From Pontibacillus yanchengensis Y32 (GTDB lineage Bacteria > Bacillota > Bacilli > Bacillales > BH030062), in contig NZ_AVBF01000018.1 in assembly GCF_000770635.1 (NCBI RefSeq), forward strand, positions 1-64,000: a stretch of 64,000 nt of DNA, given 5' to 3'. Within the stretch, counting starts at the first letter, position 1. Every line of letters starts with the position of its first letter. The translations under genes and the position numbers were made by a program. A model generated the notes under the pieces. That model ran no database searches. It was given only the letters and a program-made list of their open reading frames with translations, and was not told where the DNA came from. Of this stretch, positions 16,848 to 25,959 are shown piece by piece.

Positions 16848-17028
16848 TCAAGACGAAATTCCATTTCTTCTTGCTTTCGTACACGAACAACAATAATTAA
16901 TCTTATTATAGCACATCCCTAGAATAAAGCTACTCTTTTTTAAATATATTTGTAATTTTTTTCTAGAACTATTTACACTAGCACATTGATATATGTAAAC
17001 CCAAGCACTCCAGCATGTTTTTGAATAC

Positions 17029-17034
17029 TATAAT
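17029..17034 (+). promoter_or_regulatory. -10-like element upstream of the amidase gene
   Basis: TATAAT at 17029-17034, also readable as AATACTATA (17024 on), one mismatch from the sigma-K -10 CATACTATA, with AC 15 nt upstream. Either reading places transcription start near 17041, so the ATG at 17035 would not be in the mRNA. Which sigma factor is uncertain. Confidence 0.4.
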
Positions 17035-17061
17035 ATGAAATTTAATAAAGGAGGAATCACT

Positions 17062-18417
17062 ATAAAGACAATCATCATAGATCCAGGACACGGAGGCAGT
17101 GATCCAGGTGCATCCTATAAAGGTTTTTTAGAAAAGAACTATAACTTAACTATCGCACGTAAAGTAAGATCCTATCTATTACATCATTATCAAGTAAATG
17201 TAACAATGACGCGCACATCTGACCAAACCATTAGCTTAACAGAACGTACCGATATAGCAAATTCCATAAATGCAGACTACTTTCTTTCCATTCACAATAA
17301 CGCTAGTGGTGGTCGAGGCTTCGAAACGTTTATTTATAACGGCCAGGTATCCAATCAAACAAAGTCTATACAAAACACAATCCACAACCAAGTTATTACT
17401 ACGATTAAAGACAAATATAATGTGCCTGACCGAGGAAAAAAACGAGCAAATTTTCATGTACTTCGGGAAACCAAGATGAGTGCCATATTAATAGAGGTAC
17501 TCTTTGTGGATAACGAACAAGACCTCCAACTACTCAACAACAATAGCTTTATTGACGAAGTATCAGAAGCAATTGCAAAAGGTACTGCATCTGCCTTAAA
17601 TCTACAAGTGAAATCAAATAACCCCCTCTACAGGGTTATTGCTGGATCATTTAAAGATAGACAAAACGCCTTACAACGTATTCAATTTCTTAAGAAGAAC
17701 AACATCGACTCATTCATTACGCCTACTACGATTTCAGATGAACGATATTATCGTGTTCAAACGGGAGCTTATTCTAGTGAGAAGAATGCTAAACAACAAG
17801 TAGAGGCTTTAAAGGAAATTGGTATTGCAAATCCATTTTTACTAACTACAAGTCCTGCTACACCATCAGACGATAGTCTTAGCATTGAAGGAGCTACTGT
17901 ATTAGATGCCAATCAACTCGACACATTTGCTCAAGTGGTTAACCCTGAGACTCCTGTATTAGGAGAACTTTATGTGAAATATGGAGAACTTTATGGAGTT
18001 CGAGGGGACGTAGCATATGCCCAAGCAATCCATGAGACAAATTATTTTCGATTTACTGGAATCGTCCAGATTAACCAAAACAATTACGCAGGTATTGGGG
18101 CAACAGATGTTTTGAATCAAGGAGCTTCCTTTACTACACCTGAAGAAGGAGTACACGCACATATCCAACACTTATATGCCTATGCCTCTCTTAACTCTAT
18201 TCCGGATGGATTATCGCTCATAGACCCTAGATTTTCTCTAGTTTCACGAGGAAGTGCTGTTACTTGGATTGGATTAAATGGAAAATGGGCTGTACCAGGA
18301 GATTTTTATGGACAAAAAATTTTATCGATTTATGAGGATATGATTATATCCACTATAGAAAGGATAGAAACGCAAACTGACGTCCTTCGCTCCCTTCTTA
18401 ATGAGATTAAGGAATAG
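17062..18417 (+). CDS. N-acetylmuramoyl-L-alanine amidase (CwlC-like) with SPOR and glucosaminidase domains
   Basis: A cell-wall hydrolase of about 451 residues. Residues 4-180 are an Amidase_3 zinc enzyme (IIDPGHGGSDPGA with the first zinc His, HNNASGG, LIEVLFVDN with the catalytic Glu) that cuts the MurNAc-L-Ala bond. A SPOR-like region (NPLYRVIAGSFKDRQNA, YYRVQTGAYSSEKNA) binds peptidoglycan. The last 150 residues (VRGDVAYAQAIHETNYF, NYAGIGA) are a GH73-type glucosaminidase. No signal peptide, as in B. subtilis CwlC, a mother-cell lysis amidase. AAAGGAGG (17047-17054) is followed 7 nt later by ATA at 17062, aligning with the CwlC start; the upstream ATG at 17035 precedes the SD and probably the mRNA. 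Confidence 0.88.
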   Translation: MKTIIIDPGHGGSDPGASYKGFLEKNYNLTIARKVRSYLLHHYQVNVTMTRTSDQTISLTERTDIANSINADYFLSIHNNASGGRGFETFIYNGQVSNQTKSIQNTIHNQVITTIKDKYNVPDRGKKRANFHVLRETKMSAILIEVLFVDNEQDLQLLNNNSFIDEVSEAIAKGTASALNLQVKSNNPLYRVIAGSFKDRQNALQRIQFLKKNNIDSFITPTTISDERYYRVQTGAYSSEKNAKQQVEALKEIGIANPFLLTTSPATPSDDSLSIEGATVLDANQLDTFAQVVNPETPVLGELYVKYGELYGVRGDVAYAQAIHETNYFRFTGIVQINQNNYAGIGATDVLNQGASFTTPEEGVHAHIQHLYAYASLNSIPDGLSLIDPRFSLVSRGSAVTWIGLNGKWAVPGDFYGQKILSIYEDMIISTIERIETQTDVLRSLLNEIKE

Positions 18418-18521
18418 TGATGATTTCCTTTTGTTACCATTATATACAAACTAGAGTAAGTACGTTCCATTTATTGTAATAAATTAGTGATATCAGCAGA
18501 TGACACAGGGTATTAAAAGAG

Positions 18522-18556
18522 AAAAGCAGCTCTTGAGGCTGCTTTATCCCTTTTTT
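18522..18556 (+). terminator. Terminator of the amidase gene
   Basis: AAAGCAGC (18523-18530) pairs with GCTGCTTT (18538-18545), followed by TTTTTT a few bases later. Confidence 0.65.
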
Positions 18557-18651
18557 ACATTAGCCCTTTTACTTACAAGAAACAGGAAATCTATATTACA
18601 ATTAAAATATAATCTTGTTACTGTAGATTTCAAAGGAGAGTTCGCCCCTAT

Positions 18652-19509
18652 ATGTCTAGTCAATACAATTTAGCTTCATCAGAATTCCGATCTTTAAAGT
18701 CAGCTTCCCAAAAGCTATTCAGTATTATTAGTAAACACTTAAATGTGAATACCGCTTATATTACTAAGCGTGGCGATAACGAAATGACTATACTTAGCTC
18801 TTTTAATGAACATGAAGAAATTATTCCAGAAGGTTATTCCGTAGAATATGGTGGTACGTTCTGTCGTTTAATTATTGCTAATGAAAATAATGCAATGACT
18901 ACTGAAAACTTAATGAAGGATGAGGTAACTCAGCAATTAGAAGTCACCTCCCAATTAGATGTAAAAGGGTTCCTAGGTGTCACATTATCTGATTCAGAGG
19001 GGAACGTTTTTGGTACATTATGTGTGTTGGATAAAGAAGAAAAGGAATTTAGTGATGACGATATTAATTACTTAAAATCCATGGCTGATGTCTTATCCCA
19101 TCTTATAGAGTTAGATCAAACTAAATACAACATGGACTACCTTACTGTTCCTATTATCCCTATCACCAAAGGTATCTCTATTCTTACGATTCAAGGAATA
19201 ATAGATGAGTCCCGATCTTCTAAACTAATAAATAATGTACTTCAGTATGGTTCGTCTCATCAAATTGAATATTTTGTTATAGATTTATCAGGTCTAGTTA
19301 TTCTTGATGGACACTTCCCTCAAGTCATTATCCAACTTGTACAATCTTTACAATTAATGGGTATTGAGACCATTATCACTGGCATTTCCCCGGAAATTGC
19401 CAAGCATGAGGTCAATAACATTCAATTATTGCAATTAAAAACAAAAACCGTCCAGAACCTTGAAGCAGCGCTGGATTATATCGGGTTCTATTTAGCAGAA
19501 AAAGATTAA
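18652..19509 (+). CDS. GAF-STAS domain protein (RsbR/stressosome-like)
   Basis: A 285-residue soluble protein. Residues about 15-155 form a GAF domain (VNTAYITKRG, GTFCRLII, FLGVTLSDSEGNVFGTLCVLD); residues 170-280 form a STAS domain (ISILTIQGIIDESRSSKLI, EYFVIDLSGLVILDG, MGIETIITGISPEIA). RsbR paralogues in Bacillus have a sensory N-domain and a C-terminal STAS that joins the stressosome and controls sigma-B. The Thr normally phosphorylated in the first STAS loop (D-TGV) is replaced by SGL, so normal RsbT phosphorylation is doubtful. It converges on the next gene with a 4-nt overlap of the ends. Confidence 0.8.
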   Translation: MSSQYNLASSEFRSLKSASQKLFSIISKHLNVNTAYITKRGDNEMTILSSFNEHEEIIPEGYSVEYGGTFCRLIIANENNAMTTENLMKDEVTQQLEVTSQLDVKGFLGVTLSDSEGNVFGTLCVLDKEEKEFSDDDINYLKSMADVLSHLIELDQTKYNMDYLTVPIIPITKGISILTIQGIIDESRSSKLINNVLQYGSSHQIEYFVIDLSGLVILDGHFPQVIIQLVQSLQLMGIETIITGISPEIAKHEVNNIQLLQLKTKTVQNLEAALDYIGFYLAEKD

Positions 19510-20174
19510 CTTGGTTTGATTTCTATATGTAAAAATCGACCACTAACGGTCTCAAAGGTTCCCCCTAATGTAAAGGGAATAGGGTGTTGAAACACAGGCC
19601 CATTAAAAACGAACGTATGAAATTCACCATTTTCTCCACAAGGATCGACACCTTCTGGTAAGTTTTCCAAAAAAGACTGATTATAAGGCTTCCCTACCAT
19701 CTCAGAGGGAAGCTTTTCAGTATCGATTGTCGTTACGATTGCTTTAAACCCTAGTGAGATGAATTCTTTAGCTACTTCTGACGTATTTCTCCCCCATAGT
19801 GGATACTCTCCATTCATACCTGCTTGCGACAATAATTGCTCACGGAATACTTTAATATCCTCTAAAAATAAATCTGCGTATATGATGGTGTACGTCCCAT
19901 TATTTTTAAAAAAATCAAACTGTTGCTGTAACGTTCTTTCATATATAGCGTTACTGGCATTTGAAGGTAATGCAACCTCAAACAAAGGTAACTCTATGGA
20001 GCTCGCTTGTGCATGAATAAGTGTTGTGCTTACTTCGTGCATCGGTAGGCGTTCTGTGTCTTCTGATGTTGTAGACAACAATCCCTTTATATTGTACTCT
20101 TGATTTCTCATAAGCTTATATAATACAAACGCACTATCCTTTCCACCGCTCCAAGAAACAATCACATTTTCCAT
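19506..20174 (-). CDS. Dph6-like ATP-pyrophosphatase (diphthine-ammonia ligase family)
   Basis: A 222-residue protein with the N-type ATP-pyrophosphatase P-loop SWSGGKDSA at the N-terminus and the family motifs MHEVS, YPLWGRNTSEVAKEF and GVDPCGENGEFHTFVF of the Dph6/MJ0570 group. In eukaryotes and archaea these amidate diphthine on EF2; bacteria lack diphthamide, so the bacterial substrate is unknown and the name should be read as family membership only. AAGGAGG lies 7 nt before the ATG at 20174. Confidence 0.85.
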   Translation of the reverse strand: MENVIVSWSGGKDSAFVLYKLMRNQEYNIKGLLSTTSEDTERLPMHEVSTTLIHAQASSIELPLFEVALPSNASNAIYERTLQQQFDFFKNNGTYTIIYADLFLEDIKVFREQLLSQAGMNGEYPLWGRNTSEVAKEFISLGFKAIVTTIDTEKLPSEMVGKPYNQSFLENLPEGVDPCGENGEFHTFVFNGPVFQHPIPFTLGGTFETVSGRFLHIEIKPS

Positions 20175-20291
20175 AGTGCTTCCTCCTTCCATATTCCTCA
20201 TCCATTCATACCACATCTCCACTGTAACATGATGATGATTTATTCCGGTTTATTCTTTATAATGTGAACATAAACGACAGTGTAGCAAATA

Positions 20292-20321
20292 GAAAAAATA
20301 GCCCTCACATATGAAGGCTAT
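20292..20321 (-). terminator. Terminator of the cysteine-rich repeat protein gene
   Basis: ATAGCCTTCA / TGAGGGCTAT stem on the minus strand with a TATG loop and a T-run, 12 nt past the stop. Confidence 0.85.
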
Positions 20322-20333
20322 AAAATGTATCTC

Positions 20334-22721
20334 TTATTCAAAGAAATATTCTCCATTACAAGGCTCTATAACGTTCTCCTCACAAGAAGTCGTAATATAT
20401 GGTGATGCAGTTTCTATGATGGTACCCTCCCCATCATCCGCAATAAATTCCCAAATCACTTGATTAGATAATTCATCAAGCTTTGCCCATATCGTCACTA
20501 AATAATCTTTCTGGTTTCCATCATACAACTTACCTTCAACTACCCCATTTACAATGGCAACCTTATAATGGTCTTCACAGTATATAGACTTTCTTTTTTC
20601 TTCTTTTAAAGTAAAATGTTCTCCCTTATCCGATTGGAAGTGAATCACAAATCCATTCCCTGTGAAATCACATTCTCCACACTTACCGTTAACATCTAGC
20701 TTCATGAAGCCATGATACTCTTTCGATCCTTCATTTTGAATGACCCTGAGCTTTGCGGTGTGATTTCCCTGTGTCTTTAAATGAATCTTACAAGGTACTT
20801 TTTTATGTTTAGGACAATACACATTCACATGATTAGGGCCTGCTTCCGCCTCTCGATCCTCTACTGTAACATTCGCAATAACCTTCACTTTTCCAAAAGA
20901 TCCTTTACTCGGTAGCAAGTTTGCCGAATAAGTTCCATCTTCTCTCGTGATAGCTGGATTAGGTTTAATAGTGACAGTACCTTTACTAGTCACTACTGAA
21001 AAAAATACCTTCACATTGGCTAAAGGGGCGTCATCACATGTGACTTTACCATTAATATCAGCCCCCTTACAATCAATTTTGTCTTCTGGTGTATTCAATG
21101 TAACAGAAAGGTTTTCACACTGATTACATACTACTTTCACCTCACCCATTTCAGAAACTGGGACACCACTTATTCTTGTAGTTGCGGAGTAGGTTGCTTT
21201 TTGTAATGACGTACCTGGTGGCACCGTAACCACACTTGAGAACTCTCCCGAATCATTTGTGACTGGATTAGGTGTTGTAAAGTTTAAAACAGATTCACTA
21301 CTAAGGTAAACTACCTCATTTTTTACTGGATTCCCGTCACAGGTGACCTTGCCAGAAATGGTTCCTTCACATTTAATAAAGTCTGAATCATCTAATATAA
21401 TCTTAGGATCCTTACACTTTTTACAATTCACCTTAATATCTTGGGGATCTGTGGAAACCGTTTTCTCTCCGATTGTAACAGATGCAATTACCGAAATTGT
21501 CTGATCCACATTCCCTTCAGGAGTTAAGGTTGTAATGTACACCCCATTCTCCTTTGTGATTGCTGGGTTGGGATCTACCTTTACTCTAGCACCTGGAGGC
21601 TGAATATTTATAAATACTTCTGCGTTCTCTACTGGCTTTCCATCACACGTTACTTTTCCCTCTAGTTTAGCACCACTACATTCGACTACTTTAGTAAGAA
21701 CTTTTAAGGTGATATGTGGATTAACACAACTTTCACAAACGATTTCAACCATCCCTGTCTTGGATACGGTTTTTCCATCTACAGTAGCTGTAGCCTTATA
21801 AGAAACACTCTGTGAGGCAGTCCCTTCAGGAACTCGAGCGACACTAGAAAATTCACCATTTGCATCCGTTATTGGGTTTGGAGTATCGAATTCCAGAACG
21901 GATGTACTTGTAAGATTTACTACGACATTGTTAATAGGTTCACCATCACACGTTAACCGCCCTGATATGGTTCCCTTGCAATTGATTAAACCAGAATCAT
22001 CTAGCTCTATTTTTGGTTTTTTACATTTTTGACACCTAACCGTGATGTCTTCCAATACTGCTGTTACCTTTTTCCCTCCTACTGTAGCAGAAGCAACAAT
22101 TGTTATGGTTTCATTGACACCTAGCGTAGGAATCAATGTAGTTGAGTAACTACCGTCTTGTTCAGTTATAGCTGGATTAGGGCTTAGAAAAATATTTCGA
22201 GAAGAAGATATAATTTGGAATGAAATAGGTGCATTAGCTATAGGCACACCATCACATAATAGTGAACCCTTAAGCTTCTCCCCCATACATCCTACTTTTC
22301 CAACAGGTGAGATTAAGGTTAAGAGAGGTTCCCTACAAAAAACACAGTCTACCGTAATCTGAATAGAATCGGAAATCATTACATTGGCCACTGACGTTTT
22401 TGCAGTTATCGTAACTTGCTGAAAAGAAGTTCCTTTAGGGATCGAAACTCTAGTTGTAAACCTTCCAGTCCGATCCGTTATTGGAGTAGTATCTTCAAAC
22501 ATAACAACATCGGAGGAACTTGATAATGTAACCTCAACACCTGAAATCGGAGCAAAATCGCAAAGTACTCGCCCTGTAATAACTCCCTCACAACTTATCG
22601 AGGAAATCTGGTCAAGTTGAATCATTGGAGTTTGGCATTGTGTAGTTGGAAAAATGCCTGGGCATCCACTTGGTGGTAATACTACCTGACAGTGTTTCTT
22701 AGATGAAGGCTGACTCCTCAT
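20334..22721 (-). CDS. Cysteine-rich six-repeat beta-sandwich protein, probable spore-surface component
   Basis: A 795-residue protein not assigned to a named family. After a short Cys/Pro-containing head come six repeats of about 97-104 residues in strict A-B-A-B-A-B order. Each has ..C.G.i.G.ltCDG.Pi.n..V near its start, PNPAIT..dG.yst in the middle, and ends in a CxxC pair. The pattern recalls Ig-like/carboxypeptidase-regulatory beta-sandwiches. A different Cys-containing C-terminal domain of about 150 residues follows (CGECDFTGNG, SIYCEDHYKV, TTSCEENVIEPCNG). No signal peptide or membrane segment, so it should reach the spore surface from the mother cell if at all. GAGGTG lies 7 nt before the ATG at 22721. 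A sigma-K-like promoter precedes it. Confidence 0.75.
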   Translation of the reverse strand: MRSQPSSKKHCQVVLPPSGCPGIFPTTQCQTPMIQLDQISSISCEGVITGRVLCDFAPISGVEVTLSSSSDVVMFEDTTPITDRTGRFTTRVSIPKGTSFQQVTITAKTSVANVMISDSIQITVDCVFCREPLLTLISPVGKVGCMGEKLKGSLLCDGVPIANAPISFQIISSSRNIFLSPNPAITEQDGSYSTTLIPTLGVNETITIVASATVGGKKVTAVLEDITVRCQKCKKPKIELDDSGLINCKGTISGRLTCDGEPINNVVVNLTSTSVLEFDTPNPITDANGEFSSVARVPEGTASQSVSYKATATVDGKTVSKTGMVEIVCESCVNPHITLKVLTKVVECSGAKLEGKVTCDGKPVENAEVFINIQPPGARVKVDPNPAITKENGVYITTLTPEGNVDQTISVIASVTIGEKTVSTDPQDIKVNCKKCKDPKIILDDSDFIKCEGTISGKVTCDGNPVKNEVVYLSSESVLNFTTPNPVTNDSGEFSSVVTVPPGTSLQKATYSATTRISGVPVSEMGEVKVVCNQCENLSVTLNTPEDKIDCKGADINGKVTCDDAPLANVKVFFSVVTSKGTVTIKPNPAITREDGTYSANLLPSKGSFGKVKVIANVTVEDREAEAGPNHVNVYCPKHKKVPCKIHLKTQGNHTAKLRVIQNEGSKEYHGFMKLDVNGKCGECDFTGNGFVIHFQSDKGEHFTLKEEKRKSIYCEDHYKVAIVNGVVEGKLYDGNQKDYLVTIWAKLDELSNQVIWEFIADDGEGTIIETASPYITTSCEENVIEPCNGEYFFE

Positions 22722-22757
22722 TTTTATACACCTCTTCATATTTCGTCTTGATGTATG

Positions 22758-22784
22758 TATAGTATGAAAATGGTGTTAGGCAGT
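22758..22784 (-). promoter_or_regulatory. Candidate sigma-K promoter of the cysteine-rich repeat gene
   Basis: On the minus strand AC (22784-22783), 16-nt spacer, CATACTATA (22766-22758): this matches the sigma-K consensus AC-N16-CATAnnnTA exactly. It implies late mother-cell expression, as for coat or outer spore-layer proteins. Confidence 0.55.
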
Positions 22785-22955
22785 TCTCTCAAAAACAAGC
22801 CCATCTTTTTCATGAAGAGGTGGGAAATTTTTGAAAGATTAAATTTCTACTTCATTGTAAGTGATGGAAATAAACTCAGTACATTGGAAGTATGCTTTGA
22901 TTTCACCTTAGTTTCTTAATGTTTAACTCCCTACTAATTATTTTTTTCCATACAA

Positions 22956-23003
22956 AATTCAGCTCTGAAGTAATAACTTCAGTTATCACTCTAGAGCTGA
23001 ATT
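22956..23003 (-). terminator. Long hairpin after spoVR
   Basis: AATTCAGCTCT (22956-22966) and AGAGCTGAATT (22993-23003) are perfect inverted copies and enclose a second hairpin (GAAGT/ACTTC). A short TTTTG follows on the minus strand. Probably the spoVR terminator. The rest of 22785-23037 holds nothing recognisable. Confidence 0.6.
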
Positions 23004-23037
23004 GATTATGTCCTCCCTTATAAACTTGATGCTACGT

Positions 23038-24450
23038 CTAAATAAACTTCCGATTCACTTTCTTCCCTTCATACGTAAACAGAATATTCCGATCCTCTAC
23101 ATACGTATCAATATGAACCGTTCTTCCCCACAATTGATACAGGTAAGGCATCGTCCGTTCCAGATAATCTAGGTCTAGTTCAACTCCTTCAAAATGATGC
23201 TTCAGGTACAGCTCTCCATTTTTCAGATAGTCACCATTTTCGACTGTGATGTAAGGGAATCCTCCATTCACCCTCATCGTTACAAGTTGGTCTCTTACCT
23301 CTTGATAGTCCTTATCCGTAATTTTGTATTCTCGCCCTTGTTTTTGGAACAAATATAAGTCCTCACGACTGCACAATTCTTTGGTTAGATAGTTGCGAAT
23401 AAAGGAAATGTCCGATTCAATCTCCCGCACTTCGAACATCTTTTCACGACCAGAACCAGGTTTGACGCCAAGCTTTTTCATCTCTTCGGTTGGATTGTTG
23501 TATCGTTCTTCGATATCCTCAAAGATTTTCACGCCAAGATAGTAAGGGTTGATTTGTGTTTTGGATGGCTGCACAACACCTGCGTTCAGCTTAGAAAACT
23601 CAATAGCCTCAGAGCTAGTTAGATCCATCTCACGCAATATTCTTGCGTGCCAAAACGAAGCCCAGCCTTCGTTCATGATCTTCGTCTCCAGCTGCGGCCA
23701 GAAATACAACATTTCCTCACGCATCATGGTCATAATATCGCGTTGCCATTCTTCAAGGTCCCGGCTATACTCTTCGATAAATAATAAGATGTCTTTCTCA
23801 GGCTGTGGAGGGAATTTCTTTTTCTTCTTTTTATCAACTTCTGGTTTCTTCTCTTCCCCTAGTTGCCATAGGTCGTCGTATGGGGTTGGTCGAGGTCCTT
23901 CTAGTTCTTCCTCTTCTAGATCTTCTAATGTCCAAGCAAGTTTTGGTCTTTGTAAGGAGGGGTCAATGTGTTCTTGAATAGCCAGCACAGCATCAATAAA
24001 CTCTTCCACTGTTTTGCGGCCGTGAATTTTTTCATAATAAGAAATACGTTCTGCAGTAGCCGTCATCTTTTCAACCATATCCCGGTCAGTATTCCCGAAT
24101 CGTACATTGTTTTTAAAGAAATCACAGTGGGCTAGAACGTGTGCGACAATTAATTTATTTTGTATAAGGCTGTTCGTGTTCAATAGAAATGCATAACAAG
24201 GATCAGAGTTAATAACAAGCTCGTAAATTTTACTTAATCCAAGGTCATAATGAAGTTTCATTTTGTGATATTGCTTACCAAAGCTCCAGTGGGAGAAACG
24301 AGTTGGCATTCCATATGCGCCGAACGTATAAATAATATCAGCAGGACAAACCTCATAACGCATTGGATAAAAATCAAGGCCAAATCCTTCTGCGATGTCA
24401 GTAATTTCTTCAATAGCTTTGTGAAGCTCTTTATTACCCTGTATGTTCAC
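23038..24450 (-). CDS. spoVR: Stage V sporulation protein R
   Basis: A 470-residue cytoplasmic protein matching B. subtilis SpoVR almost throughout, including [38 protein letters not shown] and [28 protein letters not shown] near the N-terminus and [13 protein letters not shown] in the middle, where the His residues resemble a metal site. In B. subtilis it is made under sigma-E and is needed for normal cortex formation. Here a KKKKK-rich linker with acidic flanks sits near residue 215. AAAGGAAG precedes a GTG at 24450 that aligns with the usual start; the ATG at 24471 lies in front of the SD. Confidence 0.95.
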   Translation of the reverse strand: MNIQGNKELHKAIEEITDIAEGFGLDFYPMRYEVCPADIIYTFGAYGMPTRFSHWSFGKQYHKMKLHYDLGLSKIYELVINSDPCYAFLLNTNSLIQNKLIVAHVLAHCDFFKNNVRFGNTDRDMVEKMTATAERISYYEKIHGRKTVEEFIDAVLAIQEHIDPSLQRPKLAWTLEDLEEEELEGPRPTPYDDLWQLGEEKKPEVDKKKKKKFPPQPEKDILLFIEEYSRDLEEWQRDIMTMMREEMLYFWPQLETKIMNEGWASFWHARILREMDLTSSEAIEFSKLNAGVVQPSKTQINPYYLGVKIFEDIEERYNNPTEEMKKLGVKPGSGREKMFEVREIESDISFIRNYLTKELCSREDLYLFQKQGREYKITDKDYQEVRDQLVTMRVNGGFPYITVENGDYLKNGELYLKHHFEGVELDLDYLERTMPYLYQLWGRTVHIDTYVEDRNILFTYEGKKVNRKFI

Positions 24451-24482
24451 GGTCATCTTCCTTTCATACATGTCTTATTACT

Positions 24483-24511
24483 AGTGTATGAAAGAGAAAG
24501 AGTGGCATGAC
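24483..24511 (-). promoter_or_regulatory. Candidate sigma-E promoter of spoVR
   Basis: The -10 CATACACT (24490-24483) is a perfect sigma-E match. The -35, 14 nt upstream, reads GTCATGC, a weak match. spoVR is a known sigma-E gene in B. subtilis. Confidence 0.55.
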
Positions 24512-24577
24512 TTGAAGGTTTACTGTTTATTTGTTTAAGAACAAAAACAACCCTCAACTAGAGTGTTCTCTCTACCA

Positions 24578-25003
24578 TCACCGTATTAAATGTAAGCAAT
24601 CACCATGATTAGCTGCAAGTTCTATGTGATGATGTAGAGGAACCCAAGTCCAGCAAAAAACGAGCCCTCTGTCATTGCCACTCCCTTGAACTTCATGTTC
24701 CCATTCATCAGGCACTTGACCTGTCACCTCAAGCCAGAAGACATTTCGCTCGAGTTCTTTATGCTTGGTAGGATGGTAGTAAATATAAGTATGTAAAAAC
24801 TTCCTCAATTTGATTCTCTTTAGTCCTGCTTCTTCTAGGATTTCCCGAAATAATGTTGTTTCAAGTGATTCCCCTGTTTCTACTGTGCCAGATACAACTT
24901 GCATCCCTGCTTCAGGCTGATGTTTATGCTTATGTACGAGTAACTCATGTTGCCCATTTCTCACGCGAGTAATATAGGCAACAATTTTTTGCTTACGTTT
25001 CAT
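24578..25003 (-). CDS. Nudix hydrolase
   Basis: A 141-residue protein with a complete Nudix box: GTVETGESLETTLFREILEEAG fits G-x5-E-x7-REUxEExGU, the metal-binding site that cleaves nucleoside diphosphates linked to another group. No extra domain is present, so the substrate is open (oxidised nucleotides, dinucleotides or cap-like ends). GAGGAGG lies 6 nt before the ATG. It is a single gene between spoVR and a DUF421 protein. Confidence 0.88.
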   Translation of the reverse strand: MKRKQKIVAYITRVRNGQHELLVHKHKHQPEAGMQVVSGTVETGESLETTLFREILEEAGLKRIKLRKFLHTYIYYHPTKHKELERNVFWLEVTGQVPDEWEHEVQGSGNDRGLVFCWTWVPLHHHIELAANHGDCLHLIR

Positions 25004-25147
25004 CTACTTCCTCCTCAAAACCCATTTTCACCATTGTATCAAAGCATAATTACAAATGATAAATGAACGATTTGTCCGGTTCGTACATATTCAGAGGATG
25101 AAGACAAACACTATGAAAAATTACATAGAACAGGATGTGAGGCAGAT

Positions 25148-25813
25148 TTGAGCTTTCTTCCCCCACTACTACTTATTTTCATATTGTATATTTTGGTCGT
25201 CCGCTTACTTGGAAAATCAGCGCTCGCTCAACTAACTCCTCATGATTTTGCAGCGTTGTTTTTCCTTGCTTATGTCGCCTTTCAACCTATCCAAATCGAT
25301 ACGTACTGGCAAAGTATTATTGGGATTATTGGGATTGCTCTCATTCATTATTTGATCTCTATACTTATGCTCAAAAATGGCATCAAGCACTGGATTATCG
25401 GGCAACCCACTGTTCTCGTTCGACATGGTAACATTCTACCGGATAATTTAAAGAAATCGAGATTTTCTTTAGTAGAGCTATTATCAGTCCTTCGCACAGC
25501 TGGTCATCCTCAAGTAGGAACCATTGAATATGCTTTTTTAGAGCCAAATGGTGAGGTCAGCGTCATACCCAAAAGAGAATTCGCTCCCCTCACACCAAAC
25601 GATATCGGTATTCAACCTCCATACGAGGGTATCCCCTTATCCGTTATTGTGGAAGGTGTCATTCAGTATCGAAATCTACGTTTAATTGATAAAAATGAGG
25701 AATGGCTTTTGGAGCAACTACATGAGAAGGGATTTCCTAATACGAACCATATTTTCTTTGCGTATTGCATCGACCAAGATCACTCTTTAGAAGTTATTGA
25801 GTATCCGTCTTAG
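25148..25813 (+). CDS. DUF421 family membrane protein (YetF-like)
   Basis: A 221-residue protein with three N-terminal membrane helices and a soluble C-terminal part of about 140 residues. RLLGKSALAQLTPHDFAALFFLAYVAF is the DUF421 signature, and KKSRFSLVELLSVLRTAGHPQVGTIEYAFLEPNGEVSVIPK is its conserved soluble segment. B. subtilis relatives (YetF and others) are found in the spore inner membrane or respond to envelope stress. It starts with TTG at 25148 behind a poor TGAGG site, so translation is probably weak. A terminator-like palindrome follows at 25917. Confidence 0.83.
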   Translation: MSFLPPLLLIFILYILVVRLLGKSALAQLTPHDFAALFFLAYVAFQPIQIDTYWQSIIGIIGIALIHYLISILMLKNGIKHWIIGQPTVLVRHGNILPDNLKKSRFSLVELLSVLRTAGHPQVGTIEYAFLEPNGEVSVIPKREFAPLTPNDIGIQPPYEGIPLSVIVEGVIQYRNLRLIDKNEEWLLEQLHEKGFPNTNHIFFAYCIDQDHSLEVIEYPS

Positions 25814-25910
25814 CATTTCCTTTACTTGCAGGAGCTCCCCTGACAGATTAAATCAAAGCGTTAGAGTTATATATGTATGCATTTGTAAACAACACACATC
25901 CTTCACTTAT

Positions 25911-25945
25911 AAAACAAACTCCCAGCATACCTTATGCTGGGAGTT
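25911..25945 (-). terminator. Terminator of the YhcN-type lipoprotein gene
   Basis: A 13-bp perfect stem AACTCCCAGCATA / TATGCTGGGAGTT, 15 nt past the yhcN stop. It may also stop the DUF421 transcript. Confidence 0.85.
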
Positions 25946-25959
25946 CATTTTGGTTCAAT

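Noticed and set aside
23549-23977. 142-codon plus-strand ORF opposite spoVR
   Set aside because: Shadow of the spoVR frame; Ser-rich translation of its acidic/Lys linker, no SD.
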